A DNA stretch of 38,191 nucleotides from Abyssisolibacter fermentans (lineage in GTDB: Bacteria > Bacillota > Clostridia > Tissierellales > MCWD3): NCBI RefSeq assembly GCF_001559865.1, contig NZ_LOHE01000064.1:1-38191 (forward strand). Direction: 5' to 3'. Position numbers and translations under genes: made by a program. Below are positions 1 through 9,391 of the stretch, in pieces (the stretch's first letter is position 1; every line of letters begins with the position of its first letter). The notes under the pieces are model-generated. The model was not told the origin of the DNA and made no database searches. It saw nothing but the letters and a program-made list of their open reading frames with translations.

Positions 1-6
1 TCAATT

Positions 7-13
7 ACCTCCT
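7..13 (-). promoter_or_regulatory. Ribosome binding site of a gene lying off the left edge
   Basis: On the minus strand this reads AGGAGGT, a near-perfect Shine-Dalgarno sequence, followed by six bases to the window edge. The start codon should therefore lie just outside the window. This implies a further minus-strand gene downstream of the KTSC-like gene and probably in the same operon. The gene itself cannot be seen. Confidence 0.6.
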
Positions 14-36
14 ACTCGATTGCATAATTTTATTGT

Positions 37-231
37 TTAGTATTTGTAGTGTTCATAATGTTCATTTAATAATTTATACATATAATCAGTTTGATAAGCA
101 GAATTTAAAAAACCTTGATAAACTAATGCTGGTACTTTATGATATTGATGTTTTTCTCCATTGTTAAGTTCGATATTTAATATTTCCTTATCAGCATTAT
201 ATGAAGCATCTTTTATATCTGATTTATCCAT
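37..231 (-). CDS. KTSC-like domain small protein
   Basis: This 64-residue protein has the general layout of KTSC-domain proteins. A short beta-rich N-terminus is followed by an acidic/asparagine turn (NNGEKHQYHKVP), a VYQGFLNSA helix and an aromatic-rich end (YKLLNEHYEHYKY). The KTSC family is found in bacteria and phages as short stand-alone proteins, and its role is poorly defined; a nucleic-acid-related role has been suggested for relatives. The usual S-x-G-x-y-f-n segment near the C-terminus is replaced by SAYQTDYMYK, so it is a divergent member. The start is ATG preceded by GGGAGAG at a five-base spacing. It is transcribed away from the lipoprotein gene, and an off-window gene probably follows it. 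Confidence 0.6.
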   Translation of the reverse strand: MDKSDIKDASYNADKEILNIELNNGEKHQYHKVPALVYQGFLNSAYQTDYMYKLLNEHYEHYKY

Positions 232-362
232 AACAACTCTCCCTTAATAACATTATTGTAGTTATTATTTATTTAATATTACTATAATATTCATATTATA
301 TAGCAAAATGAAAACAATAAATATACAAATACCAAGATTTATAATATATGAGGAGGGTTCAT

Positions 363-1085
363 ATGAAGGATGTAAAATGGATATTTATTGTTTCGCTTAT
401 ATTGTTGCTAACATGCTCTTGTAGCAGTCAAAATGCTCAAATTGAGAAACTGAATTATGAAAGTATTAAATCATTAAATCCAGCTAACAAACTGTTTTGT
501 TTATTAAATGACAGTGAAGGTTGGGAAGGTGATTTTGCAGATCTACCATTAGATAATGAAGATAATTATGAACTCGAATTTAAGCATTCACTTGTACCTG
601 TAAGAGAAGACAGTGCTAATGGATTAATGCTTAAAGGCTATAATAGAAAAGATAGTTTATTTATGTATATTACAAAAAAATTAACTAAAAATGATGATTT
701 AAAAGCAAATACAAAATATAAGGCAAGATTATCTTTTCAAGTAGCAACGAATCAGCCTACAGAAGGGTTATTAGGTGAAAACACATATGTAAAAGCAGGA
801 ATAGTTAATATAAAACCAGAAAAAATTGTACAAGAAGGTTTTTACAGAATAAATATAGATAAAGGGAGTAAGGTTGTTAGCGGTACTGATATGAGAACAT
901 TAGGAAACATAGCAAAAGTTGATTCTAGAGATAAAGCTTATCAATTTAAGAGTTTTGAGAGTATATATGAAGTTGAAACAAATGATGGAGGTGAAGCCTT
1001 TATAATAATTGGAGTAGATTCAAATTACAAAGGTTTAACAAATATATATATTACAAATATACGAGTAATTTTTACATATAAGTAA
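363..1085 (+). CDS. Predicted lipoprotein of unknown function
   Basis: A 240-residue exported protein. The N-terminus MKDVKWIFIVSLILLLTCSC has a short charged region, a hydrophobic core and cysteines at residues 18 and 20, as in a lipoprotein signal. Which cysteine would be lipidated is unclear. The rest is soluble and beta-rich, with a repeated pattern of carbohydrate-binding-like strands, for example the EGWEGDFADLP segment and the IYITNIRVIF end; no family is claimed. An upstream in-frame ATG at 348 is rejected because the strong AGGAGGG at 351-357 lies inside that reading and is well spaced for the ATG at 363. The symporter gene follows after 83 bases. Confidence 0.75.
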   Translation: MKDVKWIFIVSLILLLTCSCSSQNAQIEKLNYESIKSLNPANKLFCLLNDSEGWEGDFADLPLDNEDNYELEFKHSLVPVREDSANGLMLKGYNRKDSLFMYITKKLTKNDDLKANTKYKARLSFQVATNQPTEGLLGENTYVKAGIVNIKPEKIVQEGFYRINIDKGSKVVSGTDMRTLGNIAKVDSRDKAYQFKSFESIYEVETNDGGEAFIIIGVDSNYKGLTNIYITNIRVIFTYK

Positions 1086-1168
1086 AACACATTAGAGGAT
1101 TAACAAAATGTACATAGAATATATTTAATTGGTTATGGTTTTTATAAATTTAGACAGAAGGTGACGGT

Positions 1169-2536
1169 ATGATATTAACAGTTTTTTATATAACCATATT
1201 TATTACATTAATAGCAGGATATTTGAGTAAGAGATTAGTTAAAAATTCTAAAGATTTTCTTATAGGAGGAGGTAGATTAGGTACTACAGGAACTTTGAGT
1301 ATGCTTATGGGAGCTATTATAGGTGGAGCTTCTACAGTTGGGACAAGCCAAATGGCATACGAGCGAGGTATTGGTGCTGTATGGTTTACCCTAGGGCTTA
1401 GTGTATCAAGTATATTGTTATATGTTTTTTATGGAAAACTCTTAGAAAAAAAAGAATATATAACTGTAACTCAGATAATTGGAAACAATATTGGGCAAAG
1501 AGCTAAAAAAGTGGCTAGCATTGTATTATGTCTAGGAATGTTTATACATATCAATGGACAAGTACTTGCTTCAGTATCTATATTTAATTCTTTGTTAAAC
1601 TTTAAAATATATATTTCTAGCCTGATAGTATGTGTATTAATAACATGCTATGTAATATTTGGTGGCTTTTGGGGTGGAACAATAGTTGGAGGAATAAAGA
1701 CAATACTTTTATATTCTACTAGCATTATATGTGGATTATATCTTATTTGTAGTTATGATTTTATTAGTGCTTCACTAGATACCTTTACATATGAGCCATG
1801 GTTTAATATATTCTCAAACGGATTTATAAAAGATTTATCATTGCCGATATCTACTATATTAGGGGTGCTTTCAACACAAATTTACTTCCAAACTATAATG
1901 GCTGCTAAAGATAAAAAAGTACTGAAAAAAAGTTGTATAATTACTTCATTTTTGATTTTGCCAGTAGGGATTGTATGTACAATGATAGGAATGTTTATGA
2001 GAATGAATTATCCTAATATAATAGCTAGAGATGCTTTTATATTATTTGTAAAAAACCATACTAATCCTATAGTTGCGGGTCTTTCTATTGCATCAGTTTT
2101 AATTTCTTCAATAGCTACAGGAGCTGGCTTGACACTTGGTATCACAACAATATTATCAAAAGATGTACTACATTTTCCCAAAACTGATAAAGACAGCTCT
2201 AATATAAAAAAATTAAGATTTATTATAATAGCAATAATATCTATAATCTATTTCATAGTTATAGCAAATGAAAATTCCTTAATTCTTGGATGGGGATTTC
2301 TTTCAATGATTTTCAGAGCAACACCAGTATTTGTACCAGTTTTAATTTCTTTATATTGTAAAAAATATATAATCAGAAAATATGAAATATTACATATTAT
2401 AATTGGACCAGTTTTTAGTATCTTATGGATACTTTTTGGCTTTGATAAAATAAGTTCGATTTATATCGGGATATTAAGCTCGCTATTATTTGCGCATATA
2501 ATGTATAAATTTAAAAATAGTAGTGATATAATGTGA
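1169..2536 (+). CDS. Sodium:solute symporter (SSS/SLC5) family protein
   Basis: A 455-residue polytopic membrane protein with about 12 hydrophobic segments. The N-terminal part, including SKDFLIGGGRLGTTGTLSM and the glycine/serine-rich IIGGASTVGTSQMAYERG, matches the first core helices of the SSS family, where Na+ and substrate bind. The segment SIATGAGLTLGITTILSKDV near residue 320 matches the later core helix with small residues near the second half of the transport cycle. The substrate cannot be told from sequence; the family includes proline, pantothenate, sugars and other solutes. The length is slightly short for the family (often 480-550). RBS GAAGGTGA precedes the ATG. A large hairpin follows the gene. 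Confidence 0.8.
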   Translation: MILTVFYITIFITLIAGYLSKRLVKNSKDFLIGGGRLGTTGTLSMLMGAIIGGASTVGTSQMAYERGIGAVWFTLGLSVSSILLYVFYGKLLEKKEYITVTQIIGNNIGQRAKKVASIVLCLGMFIHINGQVLASVSIFNSLLNFKIYISSLIVCVLITCYVIFGGFWGGTIVGGIKTILLYSTSIICGLYLICSYDFISASLDTFTYEPWFNIFSNGFIKDLSLPISTILGVLSTQIYFQTIMAAKDKKVLKKSCIITSFLILPVGIVCTMIGMFMRMNYPNIIARDAFILFVKNHTNPIVAGLSIASVLISSIATGAGLTLGITTILSKDVLHFPKTDKDSSNIKKLRFIIIAIISIIYFIVIANENSLILGWGFLSMIFRATPVFVPVLISLYCKKYIIRKYEILHIIIGPVFSILWILFGFDKISSIYIGILSSLLFAHIMYKFKNSSDIM

Positions 2537-2548
2537 TTTTTTAAGTAG

Positions 2549-2589
2549 GAGTCTAAGCTGTGGGGTAGAGTCCCCATATGCTTAGACTC
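2549..2589. terminator. Cruciform hairpin between convergent genes
   Basis: GAGTCTAAGC pairs with GCTTAGACTC, and an inner GGGG/CCCC stem sits within the loop. It lies 13 bases after the symporter stop codon and 17 bases from the end of the opposing SLH-protein gene. It is probably a bidirectional terminator, although there is no clean T-run on either side. Confidence 0.6.
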
Positions 2590-2605
2590 TCACTTAGTTA
2601 TTCTA

Positions 2606-4624
2606 TTACCATTTATGAGTTTTTTGAATTTCTTTTTCAGTTAGATTAAAAAAGTCATAATATATTTTATTATTTTCATCATTATCATCCCAAGTTACAT
2701 CTAAATGATAGTATTTGTTATTGATTTTAACTAAATTCCATGCATGACCTATAGCATCATCAGTTATTTCTGTATTTTTTGCATATCCAAAAACAAGCTT
2801 AGATTCTATACCTACCTTATTTAAAAGTATATTAGCAGCTTCTGCATAGCCATCACAAACGCCTGTACCTAATACTAAAACTCCAAAAGCCGTATGACAA
2901 TATTCTGGAATGTTATCTATACCCATATCCTCATATTTGTAATAAACAGTATTCTTTATAAGATAATTGTGTATTGCTTTTTCTTTTTTAAGATCAGACA
3001 TATCAGGTTTAATTATTTTATCGATTATTTTATTCACTGTTTCATTAAAAATAGTATCATCATTATATATATATTGTGGATTTACACATAAACGATTATG
3101 TTCTTTATCAAATAGTCCAATATAAGTAAGTCCATTGTTCCAAATATATTTACCTTGTTCAATAGATTCAGAAACAACTTCATTTCTAATATAAATATCG
3201 CCACTACTGTTGATATAGCAGCCAGGTTTATTTTCAATTATATCATTGTTATAAAAGCCAATATGTTTAGAACCATCTTTCCAGTAACTAATTCCGTTAC
3301 CAATTCTTTTATCGTTTTTAAAATTTCCTATATATTTTTGAAGGTCTGTTTTGTTGTTATTAGAACAAACAAATATGCCTTTACCATCAAATAAATCCTT
3401 TTTAAAATCACCTATATATTTGTTTCCATTTGAAAAATAGTATATACCAATACCTGATTTTTGGTCTTGTTTAAATGAACCTATATATCTTTCATTGTCG
3501 ACATATCTATATAATCCTTTTCCGTCAAAATCACTATCTTTAAAATATCCAATATATTCATTTCCATCATTGAAAACATATTTTCCCTTACCATGTTTTT
3601 TACTATCTTTAAAATTACCTATATATTTATCACCATCATTCCAAATTATCATACCGTTTCCATTTGCAACATCGTTTTTATAATTTGTATATACTAATTT
3701 TGTACCATCCTTAAGTATGAATAAAGTATTACCATAAAAGGTGTTATTCTCATATTTACCAAAATGTTGATCTCCATTATCATAAATATAAGGTTCATAA
3801 GTTTTTATTAAATTATCAGCTATTTTTGCTAAATTTTTTTCTATGTCATCTATTTCTAATTCTAAAGCAAGCAATTCATTTTCGGTATTTGCTGTGATGT
3901 CATATAAATGTTTTTCATATTCAAGATATTCCTTTTCTTTATTTAAATACATTTTTTTCTCAAGAATAGGGTACTCAGATAATAAATCTAAAGGAATAGT
4001 AGGTATTTTTCTTTTTGATTCATCAAGAGTTCTAATAATCATAATACAGGCTTGAGCCCTTGTAGCATTTTCATTTGGCTTAAATTCACCATTAGGATAC
4101 CCAGTAATAATTCCTTCTGAAAAAGCTTGTAATACATATTTTTGTAAAGATGCATCTATGTTTTCATAATCTGTTATAAGTGTTTTATAAACAGTCAAAT
4201 TATTAATATCAATTTCATTTTCAATTGATCTAACAATAATTTTTGCCATTTCACCACGTGATATAGGTCTATTATATTTGATAAATTCACCTTCATCTAC
4301 TAAGCCTAAGTCGATAGCCTTTTGTATATAACCTAAAGCCCAATAATCTTCATTATTTTCGACTTTACAGTCTAAAGAAGAGATTACTATTTTTAGAAAA
4401 GCGTCTACATTTATATTATTATTAGGTTTAAATGTATTGTCAGGATAACCATTAATTATTTTTTTTTCGACTAATTCATCTATACTATTTGCATACCAAT
4501 CAGTGTCTTTAACATCAATAAATACATTATTACTTTCAGCAAGAACAGTATTAGATATTAATAAAATGAAAAGGATACAAATAACAAACCTAGTTAGTAC
4601 TGAACGATTGAGTAAGTACCTCAA
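2606..4624 (-). CDS. Secreted SLH-MORN-transglutaminase-like surface protein
   Basis: A 672-residue protein with a signal peptide (hydrophobic core about residues 9-27, ending TVLA). Three SLH domains follow at roughly 33-75, 92-135 and 150-200, with the typical IINGYPDNTFKPN and IITGYPNGEFKPN motifs that bind secondary cell wall polymer. After a charged coiled segment (about 215-265) come roughly eight MORN-type repeats (about 275-500), each with a DG...YIG.FK...GKG pattern. The C-terminus is a transglutaminase-like fold with candidate catalytic Cys590 (TGVCDGYAEA), His627 (IGHAWNLV) and Asp642 (YHLDVTWD). It probably acts on the outer cell surface; the substrate is unknown. The start chosen is TTG at 4624 because AAAGGAAGTG lies nine or so bases before it; a longer TTG reading from 4657 has no ribosome binding site. 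Confidence 0.8.
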   Translation of the reverse strand: MRYLLNRSVLTRFVICILFILLISNTVLAESNNVFIDVKDTDWYANSIDELVEKKIINGYPDNTFKPNNNINVDAFLKIVISSLDCKVENNEDYWALGYIQKAIDLGLVDEGEFIKYNRPISRGEMAKIIVRSIENEIDINNLTVYKTLITDYENIDASLQKYVLQAFSEGIITGYPNGEFKPNENATRAQACIMIIRTLDESKRKIPTIPLDLLSEYPILEKKMYLNKEKEYLEYEKHLYDITANTENELLALELEIDDIEKNLAKIADNLIKTYEPYIYDNGDQHFGKYENNTFYGNTLFILKDGTKLVYTNYKNDVANGNGMIIWNDGDKYIGNFKDSKKHGKGKYVFNDGNEYIGYFKDSDFDGKGLYRYVDNERYIGSFKQDQKSGIGIYYFSNGNKYIGDFKKDLFDGKGIFVCSNNNKTDLQKYIGNFKNDKRIGNGISYWKDGSKHIGFYNNDIIENKPGCYINSSGDIYIRNEVVSESIEQGKYIWNNGLTYIGLFDKEHNRLCVNPQYIYNDDTIFNETVNKIIDKIIKPDMSDLKKEKAIHNYLIKNTVYYKYEDMGIDNIPEYCHTAFGVLVLGTGVCDGYAEAANILLNKVGIESKLVFGYAKNTEITDDAIGHAWNLVKINNKYYHLDVTWDDNDENNKIYYDFFNLTEKEIQKTHKW

Positions 4625-4748
4625 AATAAGTTCACTTCCTTTCAAATTTAAAAACAAAGAGGTGATTTTAAAATAACCTCCATTTAATATTTTACCATTT
4701 TTGTTGATAGTAGGGTATAAAATATTTTGAAAATAATAGTATAAACTA

Positions 4749-4782
4749 AAAAACTTGATAAATCATTTGTTATCAAGTTTTT
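4749..4782. terminator. Perfect 13-base-pair hairpin with T/A flanks
   Basis: AAAAACTTGATAA and TTATCAAGTTTTT form a 13-base-pair stem with an eight-base loop. A-rich and T-rich flanks allow termination in either direction. It sits upstream of the SLH gene and downstream of the chemoreceptor gene, both read leftward, so it most likely ends the chemoreceptor transcript. Confidence 0.7.
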
Positions 4783-4893
4783 ACAATTTTACAATTTATA
4801 TAGATTTATACTAAGAAATTATTATATCTATCAATACTTTATCTTCAGTATTATAATAAAAGAGCCAAGAAAATTGCAATAATAAAATTACTA

Positions 4894-5010
4894 GGAGACA
4901 TACAAGGTTTCTTTCTAAGGGAATTGGTGCGACAGTTTTTTCCTTTTACTTATAATCAGAAAAAACTCGTATACCACCGTGATGAAAAAGATTCCTGCAT
5001 GCATGTCTCC
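4894..5010. repeat. Long imperfect hairpin element, possibly MITE-like
   Basis: This is the main content of the 518-base gap between the two minus-strand genes. The ends GGAGACAT and ATGTCTCC are perfect inverted repeats. Further inward GGTG pairs with CACC, and at the apex AGTTTTTTC pairs with GAAAAAACT. The whole unit can therefore fold into one long interrupted stem. No second copy was seen in the window, so calling it mobile is inference. The rest of the gap holds the hairpin at 4749-4782 and an AAGCTTTAT/ATAAAGCTT palindrome near 5065-5092. Confidence 0.5.
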
Positions 5011-5142
5011 CTCGTATATAGTAAAGAACTAAAATAATTTATCAAATACATTATTTACCTTCAAAGCTTTATTATAAAAGAACTATAAAGCTTGTGCTAA
5101 TCTTTAGTTATTAAGTTTTTGAACGGTTTTACAACATCATAG

Positions 5143-7218
5143 TTATATTTTAAATTTACTTACAGAGTTTTGTAAATCTCCAGCTAACTCAGCAAGCTTT
5201 TCTGTTGCAGTTGAGATTTCTTGTATTGTTGCTGTTTGTTCTTCGGAAGCAGCAGATGCTTGTTCTGTTCCAGCTGCATTTTGCTCAGCCACAGCAGATA
5301 GACTCTGTATCAAATCTAACAACAATGAAATTTGACCATTTATGTCCTCACTAGCTTTATATATATTTTCAATAAGTGTTATAGAACCTCCAATAGATTC
5401 AGATATAGCATTGAAACTCAAAACAGCTTTGGTAACATTATTTTTTTGCTCACCAATTGCTGAAGAAGCTGTTTTTATTGCATTTACTGCATTGTGCGAA
5501 TTAACAATTAAATTGTTTACTATAGAATCGATGGAGTTTGTAAAAGCCGTAGATTGTTCGGATAATTTTCTTATTTCATCAGCAACAACTGCAAAACCTT
5601 TACCAGCATCACCAGCTCTAGCAGCTTCTATAGCAGCATTCAACGCTAATAGATTTGTTTGCTCAGTTATAGTTGCAATCATCATACTTGCTTCTTTTAT
5701 TTTTTCAGAGCTTTGATTTGTTAATATTACTATATCTGATACTTCAGAAGTAATTTTTTCAGTTTCATTAGCAGTTTCATTTAATTCATTCATTATTTCA
5801 AGACCTTCAATAACTCGACTATTTACATTATCTGAGGCTTTCATTAATTGTCCAATTGTTATTGTATTTTTATTTATCAAATCCTCCATAATTTGAACAT
5901 TTTGCGAACCAGTCTCAGTGTCCTTAGCTTGTTCGCTAGCACCTTTTGCTATATCTTCAACAGTTTTAGAGATTTCCTCTGATGCTATAGCTGTTTGATT
6001 TGCTGCAGAAGCTAATTCTTCTGAGGATGCAGATATACTATGAACTATATTCAATACATCTTTAATTAAAAGCTTTAGACTAGTATTAATATTTTCAAAA
6101 GAACTGCATAAATGGCCTATTTCGTCTTTTCTATTTAAAAATTTAGCATCTATACTGTTTGTAAAATCCCCTTTTGCTAAAGTACCAGCATGTATAACAG
6201 AAAATTTTATTGCCTTTGAAATTCTATTAACAATAAAAAATGTAATCAAACCAAGTATTATAACTGCTATTGCACAAAATATTGCAATTATAAAAATCAT
6301 ATGATTTATTTTAGAATATATTGAAGATTTAGGTATAACAGCGCAATATGACCAAGGAGTAGTTGAATTTCCTATAACTACAGGTGTAAAATATTCGAGG
6401 TATTCTTTATCATCATATACTTCATTATAATGAAATGAATTTGCTGACTGTATATCATTTATTTTACCAGATTCAACTAAGTGCTTATTAATTTCACCTA
6501 TATTTTCAGGAGTATGAGATATAACCCATGTACCTTCATTTGATACTAGCTCTCCATAAGTACCCTCAAATAAAGAATCCTTTATTTGAATAGATTGCAA
6601 TTCATTTAAAGATATGTCAAGTCCTATTACACCAACAGTTTTGTTGTCAAATGTTATTGGAACAGATATTGTTACTAATAAAGTGTTAACACCATCTACA
6701 TTATAATAAAAGGGTTCTGTAATAACTTCCTTACCTGTTTTTATTGGTGTGGTATAATAAGGAAGTGAAGAATAATCTACAAGAGCTTCTGTAGATATTG
6801 AACCATTTGACTTGAAACTGTAAGGTATAAAACTTCCAGTTGAATCATGATTAATAGTATTAGCATTTTGTAAGTCTTTACCATCAAGAGCATTTGGTTC
6901 CCAACATGTCCATACACCTATTAAGTTTGAATCTTGTGATAGTGTTTCTTCTAATAATTTGATTATTTCATTTCTGTCTACGTTATTTAATTTTTTCATG
7001 GTTACAATAGTATTTCTAATACTTCTAGCAGTATTGATTTTCATATTAAAAAACTTATCAAATTCTTTTGATTGTTTTTGCGAAAGTGTTTCTGCAAGTG
7101 CAAGAGATTCTTTTTCTTGCGTGGTATACATTGTAAAGCCATTATAAAAGCTTAATGCAGTGAATATTATTATTACAGGAATTAAAATAAAGCAAAGCAT
7201 TTTATTTCTTAGATTCAT
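5143..7218 (-). CDS. Methyl-accepting chemotaxis protein with Cache sensor
   Basis: A 691-residue transmembrane chemoreceptor. An N-terminal membrane helix (about 8-28) is followed by an extracellular region of about 270 residues with the layout of a double Cache domain, including [16 protein letters not shown], typical of the membrane-distal Cache lobe. A second membrane helix (about 304-328), a HAMP domain (about 329-382) and a long helical signalling domain follow. The hairpin tip [20 protein letters not shown] near residues 530-550 is the conserved contact for CheA and CheW. Alanine/glutamate-rich stretches suitable for methylation flank it. Ligands are unknown; this fold commonly binds amino acids or other small organic molecules. 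The AAGGAGG ribosome binding site fits the ATG. A repeat element lies just upstream. Confidence 0.93.
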   Translation of the reverse strand: MNLRNKMLCFILIPVIIIFTALSFYNGFTMYTTQEKESLALAETLSQKQSKEFDKFFNMKINTARSIRNTIVTMKKLNNVDRNEIIKLLEETLSQDSNLIGVWTCWEPNALDGKDLQNANTINHDSTGSFIPYSFKSNGSISTEALVDYSSLPYYTTPIKTGKEVITEPFYYNVDGVNTLLVTISVPITFDNKTVGVIGLDISLNELQSIQIKDSLFEGTYGELVSNEGTWVISHTPENIGEINKHLVESGKINDIQSANSFHYNEVYDDKEYLEYFTPVVIGNSTTPWSYCAVIPKSSIYSKINHMIFIIAIFCAIAVIILGLITFFIVNRISKAIKFSVIHAGTLAKGDFTNSIDAKFLNRKDEIGHLCSSFENINTSLKLLIKDVLNIVHSISASSEELASAANQTAIASEEISKTVEDIAKGASEQAKDTETGSQNVQIMEDLINKNTITIGQLMKASDNVNSRVIEGLEIMNELNETANETEKITSEVSDIVILTNQSSEKIKEASMMIATITEQTNLLALNAAIEAARAGDAGKGFAVVADEIRKLSEQSTAFTNSIDSIVNNLIVNSHNAVNAIKTASSAIGEQKNNVTKAVLSFNAISESIGGSITLIENIYKASEDINGQISLLLDLIQSLSAVAEQNAAGTEQASAASEEQTATIQEISTATEKLAELAGDLQNSVSKFKI

Positions 7219-7250
7219 TATAAACCTCCTTAAATATTTTTTATGTTAAA

Positions 7251-7376
7251 CCCAGAAAATTTATAAAAATTAAATAAATTTATTAATGAAACTCATTCTT
7301 TTGAATGAGTAACGATAAAATTAAGTATTCTGTTTAACTATACACATGTTATTTAAAGTTATATGAATAATCAGGG
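7251..7376 (-). repeat. GATTATTCATA-type intergenic element, copy A
   Basis: Read on the minus strand, it begins CCCTGATTATTCATATAA at 7376. It contains GTGTATAGTTAAACAG, shared with copy D, and a perfect ACTCATTC/GAATGAGT hairpin. It ends in TTTTCTGGG, which is the usual right end with nine bases (ATGAATAAT) missing. The right end is 32 bases from the chemoreceptor start codon, with the same orientation relative to the gene as the other copies. Confidence 0.65.
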
Positions 7377-7791
7377 TTAAAGATATTTATAATCTGAGAA
7401 AAATAGTAATAAAAAAATGTTAACTATGCAATGCATTAAAATAGAAAAATTATAGTGTTTTTTGAATGATTAAAAGCTTGTTATAATAGGTGATAATTTT
7501 AAATTCCCGAACCAATTGGATGAATTTACCTTAACGATTTAATATGTATGATGGTTTAAAATCTAGGAAATTTTAAACTTTAAAAAAATAGATATAAATT
7601 CCGTAATGTATTTCAAAAAAATAATTTTTAATAGATTGTTTATATTATATTATATTTAAATTGATATAAATTGGCAATAGAATTAGTCGAACAAACATAA
7701 AAATAATAGAAATATGATGAATTATGTCGATATGATAAGCATTTTATTATTATTCTCAATATTTGATATGCCATAAATGTGCCCATAAATA

Positions 7792-7820
7792 TTGACTTTT
7801 GAAACACTGATTGATAAAAT
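7792..7820 (+). promoter_or_regulatory. Candidate sigma-A promoter in the hydF upstream region
   Basis: TTGACT at 7792-7797 and TAAAAT at 7815-7820 are separated by 17 bases, close to the housekeeping consensus. Transcription would begin near 7827, about 330 bases before hydF, and run into the hairpin at 7930-7953. The rest of the 936-base gap (7219-8154) holds repeat copies A and B and AT-rich sequence. No convincing gene is seen there on either strand. Confidence 0.5.
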
Positions 7821-7929
7821 ATAAACAATCTATGTTTCAAATATCTAGAGATATCTCTTTAGTTATTTGTGCTAAATTATTACCTACCAGAGAAGATTTT
7901 TCTAATCTGAAAGGGAGCTTAGAATATAT

Positions 7930-7953
7930 AACTTCCTTTTTGGGAGTTTTTTA
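7930..7953 (+). terminator. Intrinsic terminator in the hydF leader
   Basis: AACTTCC and GGGAGTT pair around a T-loop and are followed by TTTTTTATT. No plus-strand gene precedes it, so it would end either a small RNA of about 125 bases started at the promoter before it, or an attenuated hydF leader. Confidence 0.55.
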
Positions 7954-8000
7954 TTATCCATAACTTGATTTTAAGCAGGAACTAAAATATATGATTCATG

Positions 8001-8075
8001 AGTTGCTTACTTATGAGTAGAAAAAAGAAATCTATGATTTTTGTGAATTCACTTATTCTTAGGAATGAAAATGAG
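8001..8075 (-). repeat. Fragment of the GATTATTCATA-type element, copy B
   Basis: Reverse-oriented stretch that matches the internal 45-base module of copy D (about 23345-23415). It shares GAAATCTATGATTT, the GCTTACTTATGAGTAG end and the flanking AATGAAAATGAG. The terminal inverted repeats are not recognisable, so this is a decayed or partial copy. Unlike the other copies it is not in the same orientation as the gene downstream (hydF). Confidence 0.55.
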
Positions 8076-8154
8076 GTATGAAGTAAAGTAAAACAATGCT
8101 TGCTCCTAAAATAGTATAGAGTAGGAGATGCATTTTTAATGGAGGTGTAATAAA

Positions 8155-9390
8155 ATGAGTCTAAATGAAACTCCACGGTCTAATAGAGTTCATATAGCGT
8201 TATTCGGAAAGAGAAATGCGGGAAAATCTAGTGTGATTAATGCAATAACAAATCAGGACATAGCTATAGTATCAGAGGTTAAGGGAACTACGACTGATCC
8301 AGTTTATAAATCTATGGAAATATTGCCTATAGGTCCATGTGTGATTATCGATACAGCAGGAATAGACGATTTTGGAAGTCTAGGTGAGCTTCGTGTTAAA
8401 AAATCATTACAAGTTTTAAATAAGACAGATGTAGCTTTAATAATAGTTGATGCAAAGCAGGGAATAACAGATTATGAAAAAGATTTAATAGAAAAAATAA
8501 AAGCTAAAAAAATCCCTTTAGCGATTGTTTTAAATAAAATTGACTTAATAGATATAGATAAAATAGATATTAAAAAGTTGAGTAAGCAATTAGATGTTGA
8601 AATAGCTCCTGTATCAGCAATAAAGAGAAAAGGTATTGAAGAATTAAAAGAAAAAATTATTGAAATAAAACCCCAGGAAAAAAATAAATTAAAGCTAGTA
8701 GGTGATTTAATTAAGCCAACAGACTTTGTTATTTTAGTAACTCCAATTGATAAAGCCGCTCCAAAAGGGAGACTTATTTTGCCTCAACAGCAAACTATCA
8801 GAGACATACTAGACCATAATGCTATATCAGTAGTAGTTAAGGAAAGTGAGTTAAAGGAAGCTTTAGAGGGATTAAAAGAAAAAGCAAAATTAGTTATTAC
8901 AGATTCACAAGCTTTTGAAAAAGTTTCTAAAGATACACCTGATAATATACCACTGACATCGTTTTCTATTTTGTTTGCAAGATTCAAAGGTGATTTGATA
9001 GAGCTTATTAAGGGAGCCAAAGCTATTGATAGCTTAAAAGATGGAGATAAGATACTAATATCTGAGGCTTGTACTCATCATAGACAAGATGATGATATAG
9101 GAAAAGTAAAGATTCCGAGATGGTTACTGGAAAGAACTGGAAAAAAACTGGAGTTTGAATTTTCATCGGGTACAGGCTTTACAGAGGAGGTTAAGAAATA
9201 TTCTCTAATAATACACTGCGGTGGGTGCATGCTGAACAGAGCTGGAATGGTTAATAGAATAGATAGTGTTAGAAAACTAGGAGTTCCTATAGTAAACTAC
9301 GGTGTTTTTATTGCTTATATACATGGCATATTAGATAGAGCATTAGAGCCATTTCCAGAAGCTAAAAAAGCTTGGAATGAGGTAAACTGA
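8155..9390 (+). CDS. hydF: [FeFe]-hydrogenase H-cluster maturation GTPase HydF
   Basis: A 411-residue protein. HydF is the scaffold on which the 2Fe subcluster of the [FeFe]-hydrogenase active site is assembled before transfer to the apo-enzyme. The N-terminal GTPase domain shows the P-loop GKRNAGKS (18-25), a GTTTDP switch region, DTAGI and NKID. A middle dimerisation region follows. The C-terminal domain has the iron-sulfur cluster ligands in the expected CxH...HCxxC arrangement: Cys306, His308, His354, Cys355 and Cys358. The ATG is preceded by GGAGGTG. hydE begins one base after the stop codon, so the two are cotranscribed. The pair implies that the organism makes H2 or oxidises it with an [FeFe]-hydrogenase. 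Confidence 0.96.
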   Translation: MSLNETPRSNRVHIALFGKRNAGKSSVINAITNQDIAIVSEVKGTTTDPVYKSMEILPIGPCVIIDTAGIDDFGSLGELRVKKSLQVLNKTDVALIIVDAKQGITDYEKDLIEKIKAKKIPLAIVLNKIDLIDIDKIDIKKLSKQLDVEIAPVSAIKRKGIEELKEKIIEIKPQEKNKLKLVGDLIKPTDFVILVTPIDKAAPKGRLILPQQQTIRDILDHNAISVVVKESELKEALEGLKEKAKLVITDSQAFEKVSKDTPDNIPLTSFSILFARFKGDLIELIKGAKAIDSLKDGDKILISEACTHHRQDDDIGKVKIPRWLLERTGKKLEFEFSSGTGFTEEVKKYSLIIHCGGCMLNRAGMVNRIDSVRKLGVPIVNYGVFIAYIHGILDRALEPFPEAKKAWNEVN

Positions 9391-9391
9391 T

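Noticed and set aside
5342-5716. 124-codon plus-strand open frame inside the chemoreceptor gene
   Set aside because: It lies wholly antisense to the conserved signalling domain, has no credible ribosome binding site and its composition mirrors the real gene.
7640-8176. Two short minus-strand frames (66 and 64 codons) in the hydF upstream gap
   Set aside because: No ribosome binding site and no recognisable product; the second overlaps the hydF start and repeat copy B, and the first overlaps the candidate plus-strand promoter.
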